A DNA stretch of 64,000 bases from Duganella sp. CF458. GTDB lineage: Bacteria > Pseudomonadota > Gammaproteobacteria > Burkholderiales > Burkholderiaceae_D. The translations under genes were made by a program, and so were the position numbers. Location of the stretch: positions 558,001 through 622,000 of the forward strand of contig NZ_FOOF01000001.1 in assembly GCF_900113115.1 (NCBI RefSeq), read 5' to 3'. Under the pieces are notes generated by a model. That model was not told the DNA's origin. It saw nothing but the letters and a program-made list of their open reading frames with translations, and ran no database searches. Of this stretch, positions 18,409 through 27,751 are shown in pieces (position 1 is the first letter of the stretch; each line of letters opens with the position of its first letter).

Positions 18409-18443
18409 AAACCCTCTGAAAGTTGCTCTGAAATTCTCTGAAA
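18409..18443 (+). repeat. Left inverted repeat made of phased CTCTGAA heptamers
   Basis: Copies of CTCTGAA start at 18414, 18426, 18436 and 18446, with a variant CCCTGAA at 18456: spacing 12, 10, 10, 10. The 35 bases 18409-18443 are the exact reverse complement of 19115-19149. It begins 41 bases after the GST stop and ends 24 bases before the stop of the enclosed gene. Confidence 0.9.
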
Positions 18444-18466
18444 TGCTCTGAAATGCCCTGAAACGC

Positions 18467-19045
18467 TTAGTCGTCTGGGAGTACGTCGGTGCGCCGCTCC
18501 ATCTTGCCATGGCGGCGCGCCGAGGCCTTCTCGATCAGGGCTAGCGCATTGCGCAGGCTTTGTGCCATGACCGCTGGTGAGGCCATAGAATCGTGCGCGC
18601 GGAACTCCGGCTGTGGTCCTGGGTAGGGTCCGCGCAGCGCTTCATTCCGGATGAACCCTGCGTTCTTCCAATAACGCTGCCCTGGAAGACGCAACGATAA
18701 GACTTCCCATGCGTTACGTGCGGTACCGGCCACCTCGGCTGCGAACTGGTTGGGCGTCGTTCGCTGCCCGCGGTAGACGACCGAATCGCCAACCACCTGC
18801 GCAAACGCGTTGATGCCGCGATAGCTCATCTTAAGCTCAGTGCCTTCCGGTAGGAACAAGCGCTTCCACTGGTAACCTCGCACTTCAGCTTCCTGCGCCT
18901 CACCCCGTGCGACGCAAAGCCATGATGAAAGGGCGGCCTCAACGACCTCAGCCGGATCACGCTCGTCGCCGAATTCCTGCAGATAATTCGCCAACTCAAG
19001 AAACAAAGCACTCGAAATCTGTACTGACACAAGTTTGCGGCTCAT
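18467..19045 (-). CDS. Uncharacterised protein with ribbon-helix-helix-like N terminus and RAMA-like domain
   Basis: A 192-residue protein. Residues about 1-45 (RKLVSVQISSALFLELANYL, then DPAEVVEAALSSWL) look like a strand followed by two helices, as in ribbon-helix-helix DNA-binding proteins. Residues about 58-135 (RLFLPEGTELKMSYRG, FAQVVGDSVVYRGQRTTPNQ, AAEVAGTARNAWEVL) follow the RAMA pattern, in which a Tyr-x-Gly strand pair precedes a small helix and an NGW-like turn; RAMA domains occur with restriction and methylation proteins. Both assignments are by pattern only. Start ATG at 19045 with GGAGG 5 bases before it. The base composition is lower in GC than the neighbours, suggesting transfer. 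Confidence 0.7.
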   Translation of the reverse strand: MSRKLVSVQISSALFLELANYLQEFGDERDPAEVVEAALSSWLCVARGEAQEAEVRGYQWKRLFLPEGTELKMSYRGINAFAQVVGDSVVYRGQRTTPNQFAAEVAGTARNAWEVLSLRLPGQRYWKNAGFIRNEALRGPYPGPQPEFRAHDSMASPAVMAQSLRNALALIEKASARRHGKMERRTDVLPDD

Positions 19046-19114
19046 GATGACCTCCGTTGTTTGCATCAAGCTTGGACATGCCAGCCACACCAAAGTTCAG
19101 AGGTTTTCAGAGCG

Positions 19115-19149
19115 TTTCAGAGAATTTCAGAGCAACTTTCAGAGGGTTT
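19115..19149 (-). repeat. Right inverted repeat made of phased TTCAGAG heptamers
   Basis: TTCAGAG occurs at 19096, 19106, 19116, 19126 and 19138: spacing 10, 10, 10, 12, the mirror of the left array. It lies 51-105 bases upstream of the enclosed gene's start, where it could also serve as an operator array bound on one face of the helix. Confidence 0.9.
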
Positions 19150-19190
19150 GTGTAGCCCCGCCGAAGCAAAACCCCTCACCCACCGCGCCC

Positions 19191-19931
19191 TTATTCTGCG
19201 TCGTGGAAAATGATGCCCAGCGTATGGCGGTGGCCGGCGCGCAAGCGGCTGACGCCGTGGCGCATCGTGACGCGGTAAGTGCCGCGCGTGCCCGCCACCG
19301 GCCGATGGAAAACCGGAAAGATCACGCAATCGCCCTGCAGCAAGGGCACCACTTCCACGCGCGACTGCATGCGCGGGCGCTGCTCGGTGAGCACGAACTC
19401 ACCGCCCTCGAAATCGCTGCCCGGTTGCGACAACAGGAAAGCCGCCTGCAAGGGAAACACATGCTCGCCATACAGATCCTGGTGCAGGCAGTTATAGTCG
19501 CCCACGCCGTACTGCAGCAGCAGCGGCGTCGGCCGCGCCTGTCCGGCCGCATGGCAGCGCGCGATAAAGTCCGCGTGCTGCGGCGGGAAGCGCGGCTCCA
19601 GTCCCATTGCCGCGTACCAGCGATTGGCGATCGAGGCCAGCGGCGGATACATCGACCCGCGCAGTTGCGCGACCAAGTCGGGCAAGGGATAGCGATAGTA
19701 CTGGTACTCCCCTTTGCCAAAGCCATGGCGCTGCATGACGACCCGGCTGCGAAAGCGTTCCGGCTGGCGGTAGCCGGCGGCCAGCCCGGCGCATTCGGCG
19801 GGCGACAACACGCCCCGCACCAGCGCACAGCCGAATTCATCCAGGTCGGCAGCAACGCGCGGCCAATCGAACGCAACGCGCGCACCCGCCCCTGCCGCCG
19901 CCAGCGGCGGCGCGAACAGCGCGCCCATCAT
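19191..19931 (-). CDS. 2OG-Fe(II) oxygenase, partner of Ada
   Basis: A 246-residue dioxygenase-fold protein. The iron-binding HxD is in NCLHQDLYGEHVFPLQ, the jelly-roll continues through SDFEGGEFVLTEQRP, the distal histidine is probably in MRHGVS and the 2-oxoglutarate-binding Arg in GHRHTLGIIFHDA. It is not AlkB-like in sequence around these motifs. Its ATG at 19931 overlaps the ada stop by 4 bases, so it is made with Ada and may act in alkylation damage repair; the chemical substrate is unproven. The second ATG (19928) is an alternative start. Confidence 0.83.
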   Translation of the reverse strand: MMGALFAPPLAAAGAGARVAFDWPRVAADLDEFGCALVRGVLSPAECAGLAAGYRQPERFRSRVVMQRHGFGKGEYQYYRYPLPDLVAQLRGSMYPPLASIANRWYAAMGLEPRFPPQHADFIARCHAAGQARPTPLLLQYGVGDYNCLHQDLYGEHVFPLQAAFLLSQPGSDFEGGEFVLTEQRPRMQSRVEVVPLLQGDCVIFPVFHRPVAGTRGTYRVTMRHGVSRLRAGHRHTLGIIFHDAE

Positions 19932-21016
19932 GCCGCCGCCTCGGTGACCGCCTCCGCCTCGCGTTCCAGCAAGGCCGCCTTACGCTCCACGCCCCAGCGA
20001 TAGCCGGAAATCGAACCATCATTGCGCACCACCCGATGGCAAGGAATCGCCACCGCGATCGCATTGGCCGCGCAGGCGCCAGCCACCGCCCGCGCGCCCT
20101 TGGGCGCGCCCACCCGCTGCGCCAGTTCGGCATAGCTGACCGTCGCGCCAGCCGGGATCTCGCGCAAGGCTTGCCACACGCGCTGCTGGAAGGCGGTGCC
20201 GCGCACATCGAGCGGCAACTCCAGCCCGATCTGCGGCGCCTCGACAAAGGCAATCACGCGCGCCACCACCTGCTCGTAATCGGCCTCGGCGCCGCGCAAT
20301 TCGGCCTGCGGGAAGCGGTCCTGCAGGTCGTGCGCCAGGGCTTGCGGATCGTCGCCCAGCAGGATGCAGCAAATCCCGCGCGCGGTGCTGGCCACCAGGA
20401 TCGCCCCCAGCGAGCACTGGGCGATGGCAAAGCGGATCACCGCCCCGCGCCCGCCCGCGCGCCAGGCCGACGGCGTCATGCCCAGCGCGCCCGGGGTGGC
20501 GGCATAAAAGCGGCCGCTGGAATTGAAGCCGGCCGCGTAAATCGCATCGGTCACGCTGGCCTGGTCGGCCAGGCCCTGCTGCATGCGCCGCGCGCGCGCG
20601 GCCGCCGCATAGGCTTTCGGCGTCAGCCCGGTCTGGGCCTTGAACACGCGGTGGAAGTGGAAGCGGCTCATGCCGCCGGCGGCCGCCAGCGCGTCCAGGT
20701 CGGGCGCCACCTCGGCGGCATCGATCAGGCGGCACACCTCGGCCACCATGGCCGCATGGCGCTCGGCCAGCGGCGGCTGGTCCGGCTTGCAGCGCTTGCA
20801 GGGGCGAAAGCCGGCCGCCGCGGCTGCCGCGATGGAGGGATGGAAGGCCACGTTCTCGCGCAAGGCCGGCCGCGCGCCGCAGGAGGGGCGGCAAAACACG
20901 CCGGTGCTGCGCACGGAATAATAGAACTGGCCATCGGCCGCGCTGTCGCGCGCCTGCACGGCGGCCCAGCGCTCGTTGTCGGTCAGGAAACGGGAAATCG
21001 GCTTCATCGGGTTCAT
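19928..21016 (-). CDS. ada: Bifunctional Ada: transcriptional regulator and O6-methylguanine-DNA methyltransferase
   Basis: A 362-residue protein of the full E. coli Ada layout. The N-terminal zinc domain has four cysteines (STGVFCRPSC and FRPCKRCKP); the first is the residue methylated by phosphotriesters. An AraC-type helix-turn-helix follows (FHFHRVFKAQTGLTPKAYA). The C-terminal suicide methyltransferase has PCHRVVRNDG with the acceptor Cys. Methylated Ada activates its own operon, which here includes the 2OG oxygenase. GGAG precedes the ATG at 21016 by 6 bases. It is divergent from hutC. Confidence 0.96.
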   Translation of the reverse strand: MNPMKPISRFLTDNERWAAVQARDSAADGQFYYSVRSTGVFCRPSCGARPALRENVAFHPSIAAAAAAGFRPCKRCKPDQPPLAERHAAMVAEVCRLIDAAEVAPDLDALAAAGGMSRFHFHRVFKAQTGLTPKAYAAAARARRMQQGLADQASVTDAIYAAGFNSSGRFYAATPGALGMTPSAWRAGGRGAVIRFAIAQCSLGAILVASTARGICCILLGDDPQALAHDLQDRFPQAELRGAEADYEQVVARVIAFVEAPQIGLELPLDVRGTAFQQRVWQALREIPAGATVSYAELAQRVGAPKGARAVAGACAANAIAVAIPCHRVVRNDGSISGYRWGVERKAALLEREAEAVTEAAA

Positions 21017-21081
21017 TGCAAGCTCCAGTCGCTAGTATGCCACCATGGTAGGGCGCGGTCCGGGCGGGGGCACTCCGCCGC

Positions 21082-21109
21082 TTGCTATTGAATTCCCGAA
21101 TGCTACAAT
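21082..21109 (+). promoter_or_regulatory. Candidate promoter of hutC
   Basis: TTGCTA (21082-21087), a 16-base spacer and TACAAT (21104-21109) precede the hutC start by 66 bases. Directly after it lies a two-copy 13-base tandem repeat, GCACATAAGCGCC, at 21114-21126 and 21127-21139, in the untranslated leader. Confidence 0.45.
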
Positions 21110-21113
21110 CGGC

Positions 21114-21139
21114 GCACATAAGCGCCGCACATAAGCGCC
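21114..21139 (+). repeat. Two-copy 13-base tandem repeat in the hutC leader
   Basis: GCACATAAGCGCC occurs twice head to tail. It lies between the putative -10 and the start codon of hutC. It may be a regulator site or a simple duplication; nothing else in the sequence decides this. Confidence 0.6.
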
Positions 21140-21175
21140 GCATTTCTTGCCCAGTGCACAAGCCCGGAGCCCGGT

Positions 21176-21895
21176 TTGGAAGAACTACCACAACACGACA
21201 CCCCCATCTTTCAACGCATCAAGGACTTCCTGCTGGCGCAGATTGCCGCCGGCGCCTGGCAGGAAGGCCAGGTGATCCCCTCCGAGCAAGCCCTGGTCAA
21301 GCAATTCGGCGTCTCGCGCATGACCGTCAACCGCGCCGTGCGCGAATTGACCGCGGCAGGCGTGCTGACCCGCCGCCAGGGCGCCGGCACCTATGTCGCG
21401 CCGCAAAAAGTCCAGGCCACCCTGCTGGAAATCAAGAGCATTGCCGACGAAGTGCGGGCGCGCGGCCACGCCCACCGCAGCAGCTTGCAGCTGCTCGAGC
21501 GCGGCAAGGCATCCGACCTGCTGGGCAAGGCGTTCGACTTGCCGTCCGGCCAAGAACTGTATCATTCAGTCATCGTGCACTTCGAGAACGGGGTGCCGAT
21601 CCAGGTGGAGGACCGCTGGGTCAACCCGCTGTGCGCGCCAGACTACATGGCGCAGGACTTCACCCACAGCACGCCCAACGAATACCTGGTGCGGGCGGCG
21701 CCGCTGCAGGCGGCCACTTACAGCATAGAAGCCCTGGTGCCGCCGCGCGAGATCGCCGAGATGCTGGCCATGGACGCGCGCCAGCCCTGCCTGGTGCTGA
21801 AGCGCCAGACCCAGTCGGCCGGGCGCATCGCCTCGCTGGCCACCATGTGGCATCCGGGCCATCGCTACCAATTTGGCGGCAGCGTCCCCGCCTGA
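21176..21895 (+). CDS. hutC: GntR/UTRA repressor of histidine utilisation
   Basis: A 239-residue GntR-family protein: wHTH over residues about 10-75 (GQVIPSEQALVKQFGVSRMT, RRQGAGTYVA) and a UTRA ligand-binding domain with the HutC signatures VEDRWVNPLCAPDY, STPNEYLVRAAPLQ, YSIEA and PCLVLKRQTQS. HutC binds TTGT-N4-ACAA operators and is released by urocanate; such an operator is at 8944-8955 in front of hutU. The start is TTG at 21176 with GGAG 6 bases upstream. It is unusual that it stands 12 kb from the operon it should control, next to ada. Confidence 0.85.
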   Translation: MEELPQHDTPIFQRIKDFLLAQIAAGAWQEGQVIPSEQALVKQFGVSRMTVNRAVRELTAAGVLTRRQGAGTYVAPQKVQATLLEIKSIADEVRARGHAHRSSLQLLERGKASDLLGKAFDLPSGQELYHSVIVHFENGVPIQVEDRWVNPLCAPDYMAQDFTHSTPNEYLVRAAPLQAATYSIEALVPPREIAEMLAMDARQPCLVLKRQTQSAGRIASLATMWHPGHRYQFGGSVPA

Positions 21896-21951
21896 GCAAT
21901 GCTATAGTTGACCGCACGCCAGCGCCCCCGCGCTGGCCGGAAAGGGATGCC

Positions 21952-24900
21952 TTGTCGCCACCGAGCCAGAACGCCGCCCCGCCTGTTGCCGCCGGCCTGC
22001 CGCGCCGCGCGCGCCGGCGCGCGCGCGCCCTGGTCCTGGCCCTGACCGCGCTGGCCCTGCTGCCCGGCCTGGCCCTGCTGCCCAGCGCGGACGCCGCCGA
22101 AGCCGTCACCGTCCAGCTCAAATGGCGCCACCAGTTTGCCTTTGCCGGCTATTACGCGGCCCAGGCCAAGGGCTATTACCGCGACGCCGGGCTGGAGGTG
22201 ACGCTGCGCGAAGCCCAGCCCGGGCAAGACACCCTGCAAGCGGTGCTCGATGGCAGCGCCCAGTACGGGGTCGGCAATGCCTCCTTGCTGCTGCGGCGCG
22301 CGGCCGGCGCCCCGGTGGTGCTGCTCGCTTCCGTGTTCCAGCATTCGGCCTCGGTGCTGGCGGTGCGCCTGGACGACGCCGGCCGGCGCCGGCCCTGGCC
22401 CGCCACCCGTCTCGCGCTCGGCCCTGACACCGAGGAATTGCGGGTCTACCTGCTGCAGGCCAAGGTGCCGCTGGCGCAAGTGCCGCTGCTGCCGGCCAAC
22501 CGCGGCACGGAAGACTTGCTGGCCGGCCGCGTCGATGCCATCTCGGCCTACCTCAGTTCGGCGCCCTATGCGCTCGAGCGCGCCGGCCTGCGCTACGAAC
22601 TGCTGCAGCCGCGCAGCGCCGGCATCGATTTTTACGGCGACAACCTGTACACCACCGAGAGCGAACTGCGCGAGCACCCGGCGCGCGCGCGCGCGCTGCG
22701 CGCGGCCACCCTGCAAGGCTGGCGCTATGCGCTGGCGCATCCCAACGAGATCGTCGACCTGATCCGCGCCCGCTACCCCGACCGCAAGCCGCGCGAAGAG
22801 CTGCTGTGGGAAGCGGCCCAGATCGCGCCGCTGCTGGAGCAGCACCTGATCGAACTCGGCTACAGCAACCCGCAGCGCTGGCAGGGCATTGCCGACAGCT
22901 ATGCCGCGGCCGGCCTGCTGCCGGCCGGCTTCACGCTGGACGGCTTCCTGTACCACGACAGCCCGGCCACCCCGGCCTGGCATTATGCGCTGGGCGTGGC
23001 GCTGGCCCTGCTGGCCGGCGCCGCCCTGTGGCGCCTGCTGCGCGTGTCGCGCGCCCTGCGCGGCGCCGAAGTGCGGGTCGACGACGCCGAGCGCCTGGCC
23101 AGCTTCGCGCTGGAAGGCGCCGGCGAAGGCTCGTGGGACTGGCAGCCGCAGCGCCCGGCGCTGCACCTGTCGCCGCGCTACTGCGCCATCCTGGGCTACG
23201 CGCCGGGCGAATTGCGCCCGGCCAATGTCGCGCAGTGGCTGCAACTGGTGCACCCGAACGACCGCGCCCGCATCGCCGCCGAGATTGCCGCGCTGGACCA
23301 GCCGGAAGTGGGGCGCACCCCGTTCACCATGGAATTCCGCATGGCCTGCCGCGACGGCAGCTGGACCTGGGTACTGGGGCGCGGCATGGTGCTGGCGCGC
23401 GACGCCGGCGGCCGCCCGCTGCGCATCTCCGGCACCCTGGGCGACATCTCCGACCGCAGCGCGGCCGAGCTGGCGCGCATGGCCGCCATGCTGGACGCCC
23501 TGCCCGGCGCCCTGTTGGTGGCCGAGCGCGGCGGGCGCGTGCGCCAGGCCAACGACGCGGCCGAGCTGGTGTTTGCCGCCGCCGGCGGCCAGCTGGCCGG
23601 CGCCTCGATGGAGCTGTTGATCCCGGACGTGATGCGCGACACCCCGGGCCGCCCGCGCGAACTGTTCGCCCGCCCGCGCATGCCGGGCCGGGTGCTGACC
23701 GCGCGCCGCCTGGACGGCAGCCACTTCCCGGCCATGGTGCACCTGGCGCCGATCCAGCTGGGCGGCCAGGGCCTGGTGGTGGTGTCGCTGCGCGACATGA
23801 CCCAGCGCCAGCGCGCCGAGGAAGCGCTGCAAGCCTCGTCCGAACGCTACCGCCTGATCGTGCAGACCGCGGCCGAGGGCATCTGGATGTGCGACGCCGC
23901 CGACCTCACCAGCTTCGTCAACCCGACCATGGCGCGCATGCTCGGCTACGAGGTGGAACACATGCTGGGGCGGCCGATGGCCGACTTCATGGACCCCGAC
24001 TGCCCGGCCCTGCACGCCGTGCGCCGCGCCGGCGCGGCCGGCGCCAGCGCGGCCGAGCCGACCGAAGGACGCTTCTACCGCCAGGACGGCTCCTCGCTGT
24101 GGGCGCTGCTCGCGAGCACCACCGTGCATGCCGACAACGGCAGCTATGCCGGCACGCTCAGCATGGTGACCGACATCAGCGACCGCCGCCTGGCCGAACT
24201 GGCGCTGCGCCACTCCAACCAGCGCCTGGCCTCGGTGTTCAACGCCGTCACCAACGGCCTGCTGGTGTTTGACGCGGCCGGCAATATCGTCGAATGCAAC
24301 GCCGCCGCCAGCCGCATGCTGGGGCGCGCCGCCGCGCGCGGCGCCGGCCAGTGGGACGGCGTGCACGAGGACGGGCGCCGTTTTTGCGCGCCCGAGCACC
24401 CGGTGGCGCAGGCCTTGCACAGCGGCCAGGCGGTGCGCGACGTGGTGATGGGGGTGCCGGCCGGCGCCGGCGCCGCTGCCGCCACCTGCTGGCTGTCGGT
24501 CAACGTCGAACCGCTGCGCGACGAGCACGGCCCGGGCAGCATGCTGGTGGCCAGCCTGACCGACATCACCTACCGCAAGCGCAGCGAAGACGCGCTGCGC
24601 CAGGGCGAGCAGCGGCTGCAGGAAATCATCCAGATGATGCCGATCGGCCTGTTCATCAAGGACAAGGACAGCCGCATGCTGCTGATGAACCGCGCCTGCG
24701 AGCAGCAGTTCGGCTACACCTTCGACGAATTGAACAACGGCGACTACAGCGTGTTCCACGCGCCGGAGGAAGCGGCCGCCTTCCGCGCGCGCGACCTGGA
24801 AGCGTTTGCCGGGCGCGCCCTGATCGACTTCGAGGAAACCATCTGGAACCCGGCCCTGGGCCAGGCGCGCCAGCTGCGCACCTTCAAGAAGCCGGTGTAC

Positions 24901-26649
24901 GACGCGCACGGCGCGCCGGCCTACCTGATCGGCATGGCTATCGACATCTCCGACAGCAAGGCCACCGAGCGCGCCCTGCGCGAACTCAATGAACACCTGG
25001 AAGAACGGGTGGCGCAGCGCACCGCGCAGCTGGAGGAGGCGCGCCAGCAGGCCGAGGAAGCGTCCGCCGCCAAAGGCCAGTTCCTGGCCAAGATGAGCCA
25101 CGAAATCCGCACCCCGATGAACGGCGTGATCGGCATGGCCTACCTGGCGCTGAAGACCGAGCTGGCACCGCGCCAGCGCGACTACCTGGAAAAGATCCGC
25201 TTCGCCGGCGAGCACCTGCTGCGCATCATCGACGACATCCTCGACATCTCGAAGATCGAAGCGGGCAAGCTGGAAATCGAAGAGGTCGACTTCGCGCTGG
25301 CGCACGTGCTGCAGACCCTGACCACGGTGCTGGCGCCGAAGGCGGCCAGCCGCGGCCTGCGCCTGGCGTTCGAGCTCGACCCGGCGCTGCCGCCGGTGCT
25401 GCGCGGCGACCCGCTGCGCCTGGGCCAGGTGCTGATCAACTACGTCAACAACGCGATCAAGTTCTCCGAGCAGGGCAGCATCGAAGTCAGCGTGCAGCAG
25501 CTGCTGGCCGACGAGCGCGCCTGCCTGCTGCGCTTTGCCGTGCGCGACCACGGCATCGGCCTCAGCGAGGCCGAGCAGGGCCAGTTGTTCCAGGCCTTCC
25601 AGCAAGCCGATACGGCCATCACGCGCGAATACGGCGGCACCGGCCTGGGCCTGGCGATCTGCAAACAGCTGGCCCAGCTGATGGGCGGCGAAGTGGGCGT
25701 GCACAGCGCCCCCGGCGCCGGCGCCACCTTCTGGTTCACCGCCCGCCTGGGCGTGTCGCCGCGCGGCCTGCCCGAGGTGATCAACGACGTCAACGCCGCG
25801 GCCGCCGCCCTGCTGGACAGCGCACGCAGCACGGCCGCCATGCAGGCGCTGAAGGATGCGCGCATCCTGCTGGTCGAAGACAACACCTTCAACCAGCAAA
25901 TCGCGCTGGAAATGCTGGAAGAAGCCGGCTCCTCGGTATGCCTGGCCAACAACGGCGCCGAAGCGCTCGACCTGCTGCACCAGGCCGCCTTCGACTGCGT
26001 GCTGATGGACGTGCAGATGCCGCTGATGGACGGGCTGGAAGCGACGCGCCGCATCCGCGCCGACCCGGCCCTGGCCGCCACCCGCGTGCTGGCCATGACC
26101 GCCACCGCCACCCAGGACGACCGCGCACGCTGCCTGCAGGCCGGCATGGACGACTTCATCGCCAAGCCGATCCAGCCGGCCCTGATGTACCAGAAGATCG
26201 CCAGCTGGCTGCCGGCGCGCGCGGCCGACGGCGCCGCCAGCGGCGCCCTGCCGCGCGGCGCCGGCCGCGCCGCCTGGCGCCCCACCCTGGCCGGCGACCC
26301 GGCCATCATCGACTTGTCGGTACTGGCCCAATTGCTGGGCTACCAGCCGCACAAGATCCGCAAGTTCGCCTTCAAGTTCCTGCAAACCACCGAAGCCGGC
26401 CTGGCCGACATGGAAGCCGCGCTGGCCGCCGGCGAGCTGCAGAAACTGCGCGAGCTGGGCCACCGCATCAAGAGCAGCGCGCGGGCGGTCGGCGCGCTCG
26501 GCATGGCCGAGCTGTGCGCGCAACTGGAACAACTGGCGCCCGAGGCCGATGCCGCGGCCGCGCGCGCCGTGCTCGAGCGCCTGTGGCCGCTGCTGCAGGC
26601 GGTGAGCGAGCACATCATGACCAACACCACCTTTGCCGACGATGACTGA
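21952..26649 (+). CDS. Hybrid histidine kinase with NMT1/THI5-like periplasmic sensor, five PAS domains, receiver and HPt
   Basis: About 1565 residues, starting at TTG 21952 after AAAGGGA. Order: signal/anchor helix (residues 22-45); NMT1/THI5-type binding-protein domain ([20 protein letters not shown], then to about 330); membrane helix near 350; five PAS units from about 385 to 1015; coiled coil; HisKA with [11 protein letters not shown] (His near 1049); HATPase ([26 protein letters not shown]); receiver RILLVEDN...[12 protein letters not shown] (Asp near 1352); HPt [11 protein letters not shown] (His near 1504). NMT1 domains bind thiamine-pyrimidine-like or aromatic/sulfonate ligands. It follows hutC by 56 bases and overlaps the response regulator gene. 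Confidence 0.92.
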   Translation: MSPPSQNAAPPVAAGLPRRARRRARALVLALTALALLPGLALLPSADAAEAVTVQLKWRHQFAFAGYYAAQAKGYYRDAGLEVTLREAQPGQDTLQAVLDGSAQYGVGNASLLLRRAAGAPVVLLASVFQHSASVLAVRLDDAGRRRPWPATRLALGPDTEELRVYLLQAKVPLAQVPLLPANRGTEDLLAGRVDAISAYLSSAPYALERAGLRYELLQPRSAGIDFYGDNLYTTESELREHPARARALRAATLQGWRYALAHPNEIVDLIRARYPDRKPREELLWEAAQIAPLLEQHLIELGYSNPQRWQGIADSYAAAGLLPAGFTLDGFLYHDSPATPAWHYALGVALALLAGAALWRLLRVSRALRGAEVRVDDAERLASFALEGAGEGSWDWQPQRPALHLSPRYCAILGYAPGELRPANVAQWLQLVHPNDRARIAAEIAALDQPEVGRTPFTMEFRMACRDGSWTWVLGRGMVLARDAGGRPLRISGTLGDISDRSAAELARMAAMLDALPGALLVAERGGRVRQANDAAELVFAAAGGQLAGASMELLIPDVMRDTPGRPRELFARPRMPGRVLTARRLDGSHFPAMVHLAPIQLGGQGLVVVSLRDMTQRQRAEEALQASSERYRLIVQTAAEGIWMCDAADLTSFVNPTMARMLGYEVEHMLGRPMADFMDPDCPALHAVRRAGAAGASAAEPTEGRFYRQDGSSLWALLASTTVHADNGSYAGTLSMVTDISDRRLAELALRHSNQRLASVFNAVTNGLLVFDAAGNIVECNAAASRMLGRAAARGAGQWDGVHEDGRRFCAPEHPVAQALHSGQAVRDVVMGVPAGAGAAAATCWLSVNVEPLRDEHGPGSMLVASLTDITYRKRSEDALRQGEQRLQEIIQMMPIGLFIKDKDSRMLLMNRACEQQFGYTFDELNNGDYSVFHAPEEAAAFRARDLEAFAGRALIDFEETIWNPALGQARQLRTFKKPVYDAHGAPAYLIGMAIDISDSKATERALRELNEHLEERVAQRTAQLEEARQQAEEASAAKGQFLAKMSHEIRTPMNGVIGMAYLALKTELAPRQRDYLEKIRFAGEHLLRIIDDILDISKIEAGKLEIEEVDFALAHVLQTLTTVLAPKAASRGLRLAFELDPALPPVLRGDPLRLGQVLINYVNNAIKFSEQGSIEVSVQQLLADERACLLRFAVRDHGIGLSEAEQGQLFQAFQQADTAITREYGGTGLGLAICKQLAQLMGGEVGVHSAPGAGATFWFTARLGVSPRGLPEVINDVNAAAAALLDSARSTAAMQALKDARILLVEDNTFNQQIALEMLEEAGSSVCLANNGAEALDLLHQAAFDCVLMDVQMPLMDGLEATRRIRADPALAATRVLAMTATATQDDRARCLQAGMDDFIAKPIQPALMYQKIASWLPARAADGAASGALPRGAGRAAWRPTLAGDPAIIDLSVLAQLLGYQPHKIRKFAFKFLQTTEAGLADMEAALAAGELQKLRELGHRIKSSARAVGALGMAELCAQLEQLAPEADAAAARAVLERLWPLLQAVSEHIMTNTTFADDD

Positions 26650-27049
26650 CACCCCCACCACCCCGCTGCGCATCTTGCTGGTCGACGACGACCCGTTCAT
26701 GCTGAGCATGCTGGCCGACATGCTCGAAGAGCTCGGCCAGCTCACCGTGCGCAGCGAAAGCGACGCCCGCCAAGCCCTGCTGGTGCTGCCGCACTACCGC
26801 CCCGACCTGCTGGTGTGCGACCTGTCGATGCCCGAGATGGACGGCATCGAATTCCTGCGCAAGGCCGCCGACAGCCACTTCGGCGGCGCGGTGGCCCTCT
26901 TGTCGGGCATGGACGCCGGCATCCGCCAGGCCGCCGAAACGCTGGCGCGCGCCCACGGCCTGGCCCTGCTGGGCACCCTGGCCAAGCCCGCCAGCCCCGC
27001 CGCCCTGGCCGAGCTGCTGACCCAAGCCGCCGCCCACCGTGCAGGATGA
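26642..27049 (+). CDS. Single-domain response regulator
   Basis: A 135-residue receiver domain: acidic triad in LLVDDDPF, phosphoryl Asp in LLVCDLSMPEMDGIEF and Lys in LGTLAKPAS. There is no output domain, so it probably works as a phosphorelay shuttle or by protein contact, like CheY. It overlaps the hybrid kinase gene by 8 bases and should take phosphate from that kinase's HPt domain. An upstream in-frame TTG (26633) is a less likely start. Confidence 0.9.
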   Translation: MTDTPTTPLRILLVDDDPFMLSMLADMLEELGQLTVRSESDARQALLVLPHYRPDLLVCDLSMPEMDGIEFLRKAADSHFGGAVALLSGMDAGIRQAAETLARAHGLALLGTLAKPASPAALAELLTQAAAHRAG

Positions 27050-27123
27050 AAGTCGGGGTCAGCTCTGGCAACCGGACATTCGCGCAGCGAAATGTCCGGT
27101 TGCCAGAGCTGACCCCGACTTTC
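27048..27123. repeat. Long perfect hairpin repeat (REP-like), copy 1
   Basis: Two 33-base arms (27048-27080 and 27091-27123) are exact reverse complements around a 10-base loop. The arm begins GAAAGTCGGGGTCAGC and ends CCGGACATT. A similar arm is found at 59152-59184. It directly overlaps the end of the response regulator gene and separates it from trxA, so it may also end transcription or stabilise mRNA. Confidence 0.9.
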
Positions 27124-27286
27124 GCCTTTCAAGCAGCGTACACCGGCGGGCAAAATCGGTTATTATTTGGGCCATTCCCGCCCTGATTCCCGCTTGCCTT
27201 CCCAGTATTGAATTAGCGCAGTTCGTCGCCAGATGGGCGATAACAGCAAGGGATCTGCCCGGGCGAACACTCAACTAAGGAAAAAC

Positions 27287-27613
27287 ATGAGCGATCTGAT
27301 CAAACACATTACCGATGCCTCCTTCGACGCCGACGTGCTGAAGGCCGACCGCCCTGTGCTGGTCGACTTCTGGGCCGAGTGGTGCGGTCCTTGCAAGAGC
27401 ATCGCGCCGATCCTGGAAGAAGTGGCCAAGGAATACGACGGCAAGCTGACCATCGCCAAGCTGGACGTGGACAGCAACCAGGCCGTGCCAGGCAAGTTCG
27501 GCATCCGCGGCATCCCGACCCTGATCCTGTTCAAAAACGGCGTGCCGGCGGCACAAAAAGTCGGCGCGATGGCAAAAGGTCAACTGACCTCTTTCATCGA
27601 CAGCAATATTTGA
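27287..27613 (+). CDS. trxA: Thioredoxin 1
   Basis: A 108-residue classical thioredoxin, a general cytoplasmic protein disulfide reductase. The active site is [11 protein letters not shown]; cis-Pro is in [13 protein letters not shown]. The ATG at 27287 has AAGGA 6 bases before it. It is just upstream of rho, the same order as in many proteobacteria. Confidence 0.98.
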   Translation: MSDLIKHITDASFDADVLKADRPVLVDFWAEWCGPCKSIAPILEEVAKEYDGKLTIAKLDVDSNQAVPGKFGIRGIPTLILFKNGVPAAQKVGAMAKGQLTSFIDSNI

Positions 27614-27751
27614 TGTAAGATAGGCGGTGCTGCGCCCGCAGCCCGCCTGATTGGCAGGGAAAGCGCCCAAAAACCTTTCCCTTTAATGAAAAGAACCCAC
27701 GTAGTTCCCTCCCCTACCCTTACTTTCCCGTCACGGGACACTCAAACAGCT

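Larger units (their letters stand above)
18383..19175. mobile_element. Putative mobile or transferred unit: one gene enclosed by long inverted repeats
   Basis: The single gene at 18467-19045 is bounded by 35-bp perfect inverted repeats (18409-18443 and 19115-19149). Outside them lies a recognisably similar GC-rich stretch: GGGGGTTCGCTG on the left and, on the other strand, GGGGTTTTGCTTCGG on the right. No transposase or target-site duplication was identified, so mobility is an inference from symmetry alone. Confidence 0.35.

Noticed and set aside
18409..19149. Possible CRISPR array from repeated TTCAGAG/CTCTGAA
   Set aside because: Repeats are only 7 bases with 10-base spacing and occur in inverted orientation around a gene. 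There are no spacers of constant length and no cas genes.
21865..26745. A 1626-codon open frame on the minus strand
   Set aside because: It is exactly antisense to the hybrid kinase, is rich in His, Gln, Ala and Gly from reversed high-GC codons, and shows no domain. The kinase frame on the plus strand is clearly coding.
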